12,988 nt of DNA from DASYVD01 sp050693035 (lineage in GTDB: Bacteria; Actinomycetota; UBA4738; CALAEC01). Shown here one piece after another: positions 7,940-12,988 of this stretch (its first letter is position 1; each line of letters starts with the position of its first letter). The stretch is taken from positions 1 to 12,988 of the forward strand of contig JBOGWB010000052.1 in the NCBI GenBank assembly GCA_050693035.1, in the 5' to 3' direction. The notes beneath the pieces were generated by a model that saw only the letters and a list, made by a program, of their open reading frames with translations, was not told where the DNA came from and did no database searches. The position numbers and the translations under genes were made by a program.

Positions 7940-8392
7940 ATGACCGACGCTGAGGGTTACTTCGCGATGGATCCTAAGGTGGGGCAAGCCGCCACCGGAG
8001 GCGCGTACGTCGAGGTGGACAAGGACTTATCTGCGGTGGAGTTCGTCCCCGGCCTGGTGTTTCGACCGGTAGTGGGCAACAAGCTCATGGCCAACTTCGT
8101 CCGGTTCAGCCCGAACACGGTGGCCCCGGTCCACACCCACGAGGAGGAGCAGATCACCGTCGTGATCGAGGGGGAGTTCGAGTTCGACCTCGCCGGGGAC
8201 GTTCGGATCATGCGCCCCGGCATGACTGCGGTGGTCCCGCCTGGCGTCCCTCACGGGGCCCGGACCCAAGACACCTCCTGCTTCGAGATCGACATCTTCC
8301 ACCCGCCGCGGCGGGCACTCCTCGAGATGATCCGGGCCTCCAGCGAGGATCCTGCTGGGACCACCGAGCCATCCACGCCTCCTCCCGACTGA
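7940..8392 (+). CDS. Single-domain cupin protein
   Basis: The 150-residue protein is a compact cupin. Motif 1 reads HTHEEEQ (65-71) and runs to Gly78, giving metal ligands His65, His67 and Glu70. Motif 2 is around RPGMTAVVPPGVPHG (92-106) with His105 as the fourth ligand. All four usual ligands are present, so an enzymatic or metal-dependent sensing role is possible; dioxygenases, isomerases and non-enzymatic ligand binders all share this fold. The ATG follows AAGGAGGTGA, whose last three bases are the stop codon of the aminotransferase, implying coupled translation. The C-terminal ~15 residues are Pro/Thr/Ser-rich and probably disordered. It likely acts on or binds an intermediate of the operon's pathway; I cannot name it. 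Confidence 0.9.
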   Translation: MTDAEGYFAMDPKVGQAATGGAYVEVDKDLSAVEFVPGLVFRPVVGNKLMANFVRFSPNTVAPVHTHEEEQITVVIEGEFEFDLAGDVRIMRPGMTAVVPPGVPHGARTQDTSCFEIDIFHPPRRALLEMIRASSEDPAGTTEPSTPPPD

Positions 8393-8408
8393 AGTCCCCC
8401 CAGGGCCG

Positions 8409-9187
8409 ATGGAGCTCGGGCTCAAAGAGAAGAAGGCCATCGTCACCGGAGGGCTCAAAGGGCCTTGGTCGGGCCATCGCCGAGGAATTCGTCCGCGAGG
8501 GCGTGGGCGTGGCCATCTGCGCCCGCCAAGAAGAGGAACTCAGGGCGGCAGCCGAGGAGCTTGGCTCGGGTGGGGAATCCGTCTACAGCCACGTCTGTGA
8601 CGTCACCGACCCCACGCAGGTAGCGGACTTCGTCGCTCGGTCGGCGGAGGCATTGGGAGGCATCGATATCCTGGTGAACCCGGGCGAGCCAATCCGGGCG
8701 ACTTCGAGACCCTCAGGGACGAAGACTGGCAGGCCGACCTCGACGTCAAGCTGCTCTCGATGATCCGGTGTTCACGAGCGGTCGTGCCTACATGCGGGCT
8801 CGGGGCGGTGGGCGGATCATCAACATCAACGCGGTCTACGGTGAATACCCCGACCCGACGTTTTTTGCCACGAGCGTGAACCGAGCAGCCTGTCTCTCGT
8901 TCACCAAGACCTTGGCAATCCAACTCGCTTCCGAGAACATCCTGGTGAACAGCGTGAATCCTGGCTTCGTAGTCACTCCGCAATGGAAGAACATCCATCG
9001 CCGTCGGGCACCCGAAATCTCCGAGGAGGAGTTCTTCCGCCGGATGGCGGACAAGGAGATTCCTCTGGGTCGGTTTGGTCGCCCTCATGAGGTGGCCGGC
9101 ATGGTGGTGTTCCTAGCCAGCGACCGCGCGACCTACGTCACCGGGGCCTCCGTGGACGTCGCCGGGGGCATGGGGAAGTACGTATAG
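8409..9187 (+). pseudogene. SDR-family (FabG/BKR-like) protein, three frameshifts and a non-canonical active site
   Basis: Three reading frames in sequence together encode one short-chain dehydrogenase of about 260 residues. Frame 1 gives KKAIVTGG to ~8450. An extra G in the run at 8451-8453 shifts the frame; removing it restores TGGSKGLGRAIAEEF, the nucleotide-binding motif. Near 8678-8681 four bases are missing; supplying them restores LVNNAG. Near 8787-8788 one base is missing; supplying it restores AVVPYMRARGGGR. The C-terminal part is intact (VNSVNPGFVVTPQW, GRPHEVAGMVVFLASD, YVTGASVDVAGG). The net change leaves an exact multiple of three after repair. Where the catalytic Ser, Tyr and Lys should be, the sequence has Ala, Thr and Arg (ATSVNRAA), as in BKR-like SDRs that lack the usual triad. 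As read, no full product can be made. It follows the cupin gene by 16 bp. Confidence 0.9.
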
Positions 9188-9219
9188 GCTCTCGCCCTCC
9201 TGGCTGCCCACTGATCCCA

Positions 9220-10308
9220 TCAGAGCCCATAAAGCGCCTGAGCGTTGCGTTCGAAGATCGCATCCTCCACCCCATCCAGCCAGCCCCTCCGGGCCCCTGC
9301 CGCGGCCAGGGTCGACCGCGCCTGCTGCCACGCATCCCGCAGCACCACGGCGGCAAACCAATACAGCTCGGGTTCTTGAAACCCGTCGGAGGCTAGGAGG
9401 ATTCGGTCGGTAGGAGCGAGGTCTACCAGACGCAGGAGGCGGTGGCCGGTAGTGAGGGGGGAGAAGATGTTGCAGAGGGAAAGGTCGGCCCACACGTTGG
9501 GTCGGGTCGCGACTAGGTAGGCGAGCTCATCGGTCCACGGGTACGAGCCGTGGATGAGGACGATCCGGCCGGCAGATCCCCGGGGAGAATGGAGGAGCTC
9601 CTCCAGCAGCAGCGGATTGGACTCCGCCAGGCGGATCTCGGAGTCACCAATCCCGGTGTGGATTTGGAGGGGCAGTCCGAGGTCGGCCGCGGTCGCCAGG
9701 GCCTCCCGCAGAATGAGGTCTCGGCACGCCTTCCCGCGCCGGCGAGCTGGGACTTGTGACCGGAGCGACGCTTCCGCCTGTTGCCGCGTCACACTGGGGT
9801 CCACTGCGAGACCAGTCCGGTAGGCCAGGGTTGTCTTGAAACCGACCCACCCCCTGGAGGCGGCCTCCCCCATAGCCGCTCCGACAGCCTCGACGATCTC
9901 GGATACTCCCGCCCTCTCGCTGATCAGGCGGTCCACGATAGGCTCCAGCCGGAGGATGGGGTAGATGGGGCAGCCCGCCAGCTCCGCGTAGCGCTCGAGT
10001 TGGTCTGCGGCGCCCGGCGGCCACGCTGGGTCCATGACGATTCCTTCAATTCCTGCGTCGCGGAACAGCCCTGGGACGTAGGATGCCCAGTCGCCGCTGG
10101 CCTCAGCCCTGGCCTCCGAAACTTCATTGGCTCTGCACCCCAGGTAGTCGGCTACGCGCACCATGAGAAGCTCCTGGAAGAGCCTGCTGGGTCCAAGTGC
10201 CTTGCGCCGATATGCCGCTCCCGGCTCCGTACTCACATCGAGGGTTAAGGCGGCCAAGTCCAGGGGGCCACCGTCGAGGGCGAAGGGATGGGCGTGGTCG
10301 TCGATCAC
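9220..10308 (-). CDS. FluG/NodGS-type amidohydrolase (amidohydrolase 2 superfamily)
   Basis: The 362-residue TIM-barrel hydrolase starts at a GTG with AAGGAGG five bases upstream. The metal and catalytic residues of the amidohydrolase superfamily are all visible: DHAHPF (His5, His7), GFKTT (Lys158), LQIHTGIGD (His217), VLIHGSYPWT (His253) and SDGF (Asp308). The stretches around His217, His253 and Asp308 closely resemble the N-terminal domain of FluG and NodGS, in which the same domain is fused to a GS-like ligase. Here the partner ligase is a separate gene at 3806. The enzyme presumably hydrolyses an amide or a related C-N bond, possibly a gamma-glutamyl amide made by that ligase; this is inference. 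It is convergent with the SDR gene (32 bp apart) and so is transcribed separately, from the 10309-10423 region it shares with the hypothetical gene to the right. Confidence 0.92.
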   Translation of the reverse strand: MIDDHAHPFALDGGPLDLAALTLDVSTEPGAAYRRKALGPSRLFQELLMVRVADYLGCRANEVSEARAEASGDWASYVPGLFRDAGIEGIVMDPAWPPGAADQLERYAELAGCPIYPILRLEPIVDRLISERAGVSEIVEAVGAAMGEAASRGWVGFKTTLAYRTGLAVDPSVTRQQAEASLRSQVPARRRGKACRDLILREALATAADLGLPLQIHTGIGDSEIRLAESNPLLLEELLHSPRGSAGRIVLIHGSYPWTDELAYLVATRPNVWADLSLCNIFSPLTTGHRLLRLVDLAPTDRILLASDGFQEPELYWFAAVVLRDAWQQARSTLAAAGARRGWLDGVEDAIFERNAQALYGL

Positions 10309-10423
10309 TTCTTCCTCCTTGCTGTGCGGCGACTACGACAGCGACGATAGTCAGACCCCGGAAACCCTGGCGCAACTCATGGATCCGTCCCTCTTGCGAG
10401 AATGCGGTGATGACGGTCGAGGG

Positions 10424-10876
10424 ATGATGGAGATGGGGATCGAGCCGGGCCGCCTGCTGGGGCTGGCTGGGGAGATGGCCACCCGGGCCCGGGAGGAAGA
10501 CGCCGCCCACGCCGCCCTGGCGGTCCTCGCCGCCCACGCCGCCCTGGAGGCGACGGTCAACCGCCTGGGGGCCGAGACCATCGGCAACTTCAATTACCGG
10601 GCCCGGTTCCTCCCCAAGTGGCACGACCTCTGCGAGCGAGCCATCGGACGCCAGCTGGAGGCGGCTCCCGACCTCGAGCGGCTCCAGGCCCTCCGTGACG
10701 CGGTGGTCGGATACCGCGGGGACCCCGAGCGGCTGGACCGCCGGTCCACCTCCCCTCCCCCCGAGGCACCCCGGGCGGTGGGAGCCGAAGAAGCCCGGTG
10801 GGCCGTGGAGTTGGCCCGCCGTGTGGTCGCCGAGTTCCACAGGGCCGCCGGACGGGACGCCCCCGATTGGGTGTGA
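10424..10876 (+). CDS. Hypothetical alpha-helical protein, HEPN-like
   Basis: About 150 residues, Ala/Arg/Glu-rich and almost certainly all helical. The first half has the pattern AHAALEATVNRLG followed by FLPKWHDLCERA, and then LQALRDAVVGYRGDPE; the C-terminus is a helix ending AAGRDAPDWV. This pattern resembles small HEPN-fold proteins, in which LRN...H would normally stand at the LRDAVVGYR position; the His is replaced by Gly, so RNase activity of the HEPN type would not be expected. This is a weak family guess. The start is uncertain: ATGs at 10424, 10427 and 10433 are in frame, with GAGGG at 10419-10423 best spaced for 10433; the frame extends further upstream without plausible protein. 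The gene is divergent from the amidohydrolase across about 115 bp. No toxin or nucleotidyltransferase partner is adjacent. Confidence 0.6.
   Translation: MMEMGIEPGRLLGLAGEMATRAREEDAAHAALAVLAAHAALEATVNRLGAETIGNFNYRARFLPKWHDLCERAIGRQLEAAPDLERLQALRDAVVGYRGDPERLDRRSTSPPPEAPRAVGAEEARWAVELARRVVAEFHRAAGRDAPDWV
10501..10547 (+). repeat. Two exact 20-bp copies at a 27-bp period inside the hypothetical gene
   Basis: The same 20 bases occur at 10501-10520 and 10528-10547. The period is nine codons, so the protein carries AAHAALAVL followed by AAHAALEAT, a tandem pair of similar helical turns. This could be a recent in-frame duplication that lengthened one helix. Confidence 0.85.
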
Positions 10877-11067
10877 CGGCGCCGTCATGGGAGGGTGGGT
10901 ACAGGCTCTGGTACCGATCGGAGGAGCTGAGGGGACATCCGCGCGGTGATCCGTGAGTACCTTCTCCTCTCCGCCAGGGGTGGTTCGAGCTGATCGACTG
11001 AAGATCATGGCCGCGTGAGCGCTGGAGGGGGCCCGGAACCCGTCGGTCCTTCTGCTCCACACGACGG

Positions 11068-11439
11068 TTGAGGGATGGGTCGTACCGACTTGCTCGGGGT
11101 GCCGGCACGCCGTCCCCCCGGGACTATGCCAGGTACGGCGTGGTCTATGGACTGGCCTCCCTGAGCTGCACCCTCCCGGCGTTCCTCGCCGTCATCACTA
11201 CGTCGCTTCTGTCCGGCGGGTACCTGATGGCCCTCCTCCAGTTCGTCATGTTCGGCGCCGGCATGGCCGCGGTCCTGGCTGGGCTGACCGTTCTCGTCGG
11301 CTTGATGAGTCGAAGCGCCCCGGAAGCACTCCGCCGCTTGTCTCGGCACGCGGTCCGCGTGAGCGGGGCCCTCCTCCTGCTGGCCGGCGGATACCTCGTC
11401 TACTACTGGCTGAGCGTCTGGCCGATCCTCAGGCGATGA
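11068..11439 (+). pseudogene. ccdA: CcdA/DsbD-type membrane protein, C-terminal half only
   Basis: The frame encodes RDYARYGVVYGLASLSCTLPAFLAVI (spanning roughly residues 18-43 of the frame), then two more hydrophobic helices (about 55-80 and 96-118) ending AGGYLVYYWL. This is the second half of a CcdA-family thiol/electron transporter, and the Cys in SLSCTLPAF (residue 34) is the second of the two redox cysteines. The first half, with TM1-3 and the other cysteine, is missing: the frame has only a poor TTG candidate start at 11068, and the ~190 bp upstream (10877-11067) encode no membrane helices in any frame. The remnant cannot transfer electrons alone. CcdA family members also occur in some mercury-resistance loci, which matters because a MerB fragment converges on it 28 bp away. 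Confidence 0.75.
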
Positions 11440-11467
11440 CGCACCGGTTCACGGTCGAGGCGGTTGG

Positions 11468-11668
11468 TCAACTGCCTGCCCCCAGCGCGTCCCCGTAGAG
11501 GGTACCCGCGATCCGCGTCATGAGCTCGAAGCCTTCTTCGATTGTGAGGATGACGATGTCCCTCGGCTGTTCCTCCGCCCAGTGCCTGGCCTCCTCCTCG
11601 GAAGGGAAGAAGAAGTTGTAGTGGCAGAAGTTGCTGATGACGTTGTCGTCGAACCGCTTCCCCTCCAT
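11468..11668 (-). pseudogene. merB: Alkylmercury lyase (MerB)-like, C-terminal fragment
   Basis: 66 residues containing NVISNFCHYNFFFPSEEEA, then IVILTIEEGFELMTRI and a short Gly/Ala tail. This matches the C-terminal region of organomercurial lyase, where SFCCHVHFFAS carries the second catalytic cysteine (Cys159 of the R831b enzyme); Cys15 here is the equivalent. Intact MerB proteins have roughly 200 residues or more with a first catalytic cysteine and an Asp three residues later, neither of which is encoded: an in-frame stop lies 8 codons upstream of ATG 11668, in the repeat block. The ATG has no convincing Shine-Dalgarno. The fragment cannot cleave carbon-mercury bonds by the known mechanism. 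A short stand-alone member of the same family is the alternative reading. Confidence 0.72.
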
Positions 11669-11730
11669 TGTGGCTAAAATGTGGCTGACTCAGGTGATCC
11701 CAGGTGGCCTCACATGGCCTAACATGACCT
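11669..11730. repeat. Helically phased short direct repeats next to the tRNA-derived att site
   Basis: TGTGGCT occurs at 11669-11675 and again at 11680-11686 (11-bp spacing). Directly after come four back-to-back imperfect 10-mers at 11691, 11701, 11711 and 11721 with consensus CAnrTGrCCT; neighbouring copies differ at 2 to 3 positions. A period of 10-11 bp puts every copy on the same face of the helix. Such arrays are typical of protein-binding arms, for example integrase arm-type or excisionase sites beside an att core, or an operator for the adjacent minus-strand gene. Confidence 0.6.
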
Positions 11731-11771
11731 GTGAGCAGCGGATACGCCTGAACTGACCCCCGGCTGCACTT

Positions 11772-11813
11772 CTCATAACCCAGAGGTCGCTGGTTCAAAT
11801 CCAGCCCGCGCAA
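11772..11813 (+). mobile_element. Probable att site: 3' half of initiator tRNA-fMet (anticodon CAT)
   Basis: From the anticodon loop onward the sequence is a perfect tRNA 3' half: loop CTCATAA (11772-11778), stem strand CCCAG, variable loop AGGTC, T arm GCTGG-TTCAAAT-CCAGC (11789-11805), acceptor strand CCGCGCA and discriminator A (11813); CCA is not encoded. CCC in the anticodon stem and a terminal A72 (C1:A72 mismatch expected) point to initiator tRNA-fMet. The five bases before the loop (CACTT) cannot pair with CCCAG, and no D arm or 5' acceptor strand lies upstream, so the gene is only half there. Homology starting exactly at the anticodon loop is a classic crossover position for tyrosine integrases. 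The other att copy and the integrase are not in this window. Confidence 0.75.
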
Positions 11814-11841
11814 CGAGAGAAACTGCAGGTAGATGGCCTAA

Positions 11842-11877
11842 GGGCGGCTCCCGAACCCCGGGAGCCGCCCGTTCTTG
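11842..11877 (+). terminator. Strong hairpin terminator downstream of the tRNA 3' half
   Basis: A perfect 12-bp stem (GGGCGGCTCCCG with CGGGAGCCGCCC, 11842-11853 and 11859-11870) with a 5-base loop is followed by GTTCTTGTGT, a moderately T-rich tail. It sits 28 bp after the tRNA discriminator base, the usual place for a tRNA terminator, suggesting that the sequence to the right of the att site is the original downstream flank of the tRNA gene. Confidence 0.75.
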
Positions 11878-11888
11878 TGTCTGTGTCT

Positions 11889-12385
11889 AAATTCCCGCCG
11901 GGCGGACCAGGCTTCCCACCGGCCATGAACCTGGACCATTGAACCGTCCCCTTCGTCCGGTGGGGCTGCTCCGGGCGACAATCTGAGCCGCCACCAGGAT
12001 CGTCGTCTCGACCTTCGGGGCGGTGGTCGCTCTGGCGGGTATCGAGCACGGGGTAGGAGAGATCCTTCAAGGCTCGGTCCGGCCCGAAGGACTGGCCTTC
12101 GAGTCGTGGGCGGGGTCGGAGCGGCACGCGCGACGTTCCTCATCTCTCTCGTGCCCTCACGGTCACCGACGCTCAGCGGTGTGCCCAGCCCACGGCGGAG
12201 TCCTGATCGCTCAGAGCGCGCTCCAGATGTTCGCACCCGAGTCCGCCGCCGAGCACGTCGGCCGCGGGTGTCCAACGTCCGCGCGAGCTGCCTCTCCCCA
12301 AGCTCGTAGACTTGGACGAAGCGGCGGGCCAGAAGGCCGCTGACCGATCCGCGATCGCGGCTCCGAACTGAAGGGGAGGCTGGAG
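11889..12385. other. Gene-poor stretch between the att site and the capA remnant
   Basis: About 500 bp without an intact gene. It contains the membrane-protein fragment listed separately (11987-12130). On the minus strand between about 12190 and 12350, two successive frames read somewhat like protein (YELGERQLARTLD, then VLGGGLGCEHLERALSDQD ending in a stop), which could be another decayed gene, but I cannot name it. The rest shows long open frames on both strands of the low-complexity Arg/Pro type expected from high GC alone. Confidence 0.5.
11987..12130 (+). pseudogene. Fragment of a small integral membrane protein (GIEHGxGEILQG type)
   Basis: After an in-frame stop at 11984-11986 the plus strand reads TRIVVSTFGAVVALAGIEHG, then VGEILQGSVRPEGLAFESW. 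I recall this as the N-terminal helix and signature of a family of small uncharacterised membrane proteins with a GIEHGxGE-LQG motif. The expected next segments (GEPAMT and further transmembrane helices) do not follow in any frame; sequence after about 12120 is not protein-like. No start codon better than GTG 12023 exists. It is a remnant at best. Confidence 0.4.
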
Positions 12386-12888
12386 GTGAAGCCCGCTCTC
12401 GCGGGCGACACGATGCTCGGCCGCGGGGTAGCGGAGCGGCTGGCACGGGAGCCGGCGGGTCTGCTCGTCGCGGCGGAGGTCGTCGACTACGCGGCGCAGG
12501 CGGACGTTTCGTCCTGAACCTCGAGTGCTGCATCTCCGATCGCGGAGAACCGTGGCCGGATCCGCTCAAGCCCTTCTTCTTCCGTGCGCCGCCGTCCGCG
12601 GCGGAGACCCTCGCCGCCCTGGGAGTCGATGTCGTCACTCTGACCAACAACCACGCGCTGGACTACGGCGAGGAGGCGCTGCTCGACACCCTCGGCCATC
12701 TGGACGGAGCGGGGATCACGCACGTCGGCGCCGGACCGGACGTCGAAGCCGCGCGTGCGCAAGTGGCGCTCGAGCGGGCGGGCGTTCGGTTCGCCGTCCT
12801 GGGCGTGGCGGACCACCCGGCCGACTTCGACGCGGCTCGGGGCCGCCCCGGGATCGCCTACGCGGACCTCGAGCAGAGGTTACCCTGA
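12386..12888 (+). pseudogene. capA: CapA-family metallophosphatase (poly-gamma-glutamate synthesis type), frameshifted and 3'-truncated
   Basis: A GTG at 12386, six bases after AAGGGGAGG, starts MKPALAGDTMLGRGVAERLAR, the N-terminus of the CapA/PGA_cap metallophosphatase-like family. At 12507-12509 a T run appears one base short: the original frame stops at TGA 12513, while the neighbouring frame continues FVLNLECCISDRGEPWPDP, TLTNNHALDYGEEAL and VLGVADHPADF. Repair of one base gives 167 residues up to the stop at 12886. The metal-binding signatures GDTMLGR, NLE and NNHALDYG are present, but family members usually have some 330-390 residues; the C-terminal half, with the later His ligands, is replaced after YADLEQ by unrelated sequence. 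The enzyme is not functional as read. The native role would be in capsule or polyglutamate metabolism, or an uncharacterised phosphatase reaction. Confidence 0.85.
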
Positions 12889-12988
12889 AGGGTGCATTTA
12901 TTCGGATACATGCCTCTGACCTGGGCCGGTCCACAATCCGCTGCCATCCAGGTCGGTCCGCGAACCCTACGGGGTGTCGGTACCGCCG

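Noticed and set aside
11403..11813. Minus-strand ORF beginning with RGLDLNQRPLGYE
   Set aside because: The apparent motif is the antisense translation of the tRNA 3' half; it is a known kind of spurious ORF at tRNA att sites.
11740..11813. A complete tRNA gene
   Set aside because: The 5' strand of the anticodon stem does not pair (CACTT against CCCAG), and no D arm or 5' acceptor strand is present.
11838..12650. Minus-strand ORF of 270 residues
   Set aside because: Arg/Pro low-complexity composition, covers the terminator hairpin and is antisense to the CapA remnant.
12910..12988. Start of another gene at the right edge (ATG 12910, open to the end)
   Set aside because: Only 26 codons, no Shine-Dalgarno and no recognisable motif.

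Overview
The window looks like chromosomal DNA from a high-GC bacterium, most likely an uncultured actinobacterium or relative (family-level impression from the proteins, not a proven placement). It has strong Shine-Dalgarno sequences, some GTG starts and mostly tight gene spacing. No integrase, transposase, CRISPR array or rRNA was seen.

Left part (1-2426): the 5' end of a DUF899 thioredoxin-like gene runs off the left edge on the minus strand. Divergent from it is a broken aminoglycoside-phosphotransferase-like kinase that keeps the N lobe, shifts frame, and runs into the 3' end of an intact membrane-anchored class III adenylate/guanylate cyclase (TM, sensor, TM, HAMP, cyclase).

Central part (2739-10308), the functional core: a class II glutamine amidotransferase (Ntn hydrolase, Cys2) stands alone. 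After a promoter-like site comes a run of six plus-strand genes: a glutamine-synthetase-family ligase, a pyridoxamine-phosphate-oxidase-fold flavoprotein, an Lrp/AsnC regulator, a fold-type-I PLP aminotransferase, a cupin, and an SDR broken by three indels. Facing it is a FluG/NodGS-type amidohydrolase. FluG and NodGS are fungal and plant fusions of just this amidohydrolase with a GS-like domain, so ligase and amidohydrolase here look like the unfused pair. My inference is an amine or amino-acid utilisation locus: the ligase makes a gamma-glutamyl amide, redox and transamination steps process it, and the amidohydrolase and/or the amidotransferase remove the glutamyl group. The substrate cannot be read from sequence.

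Right part (10424-12988) is eroded. It holds an alpha-helical HEPN-like hypothetical protein with an internal 27-bp tandem repeat, then two 5'-truncated genes converging on each other (CcdA-type membrane protein and alkylmercury lyase MerB, together resembling a mercury-resistance remnant). Next comes a block of helically phased ~10-bp repeats, and then the 3' half of an initiator tRNA starting exactly at the anticodon loop, followed by a strong hairpin terminator. This is the architecture of one end (att site) of a tRNA-integrated element. Beyond it lie a membrane-protein fragment and a CapA-family gene with one frameshift and a missing C-terminal half.

Several broken genes can be repaired by one or a few indels. 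Whether these reflect real decay or consensus errors cannot be settled from the sequence alone.
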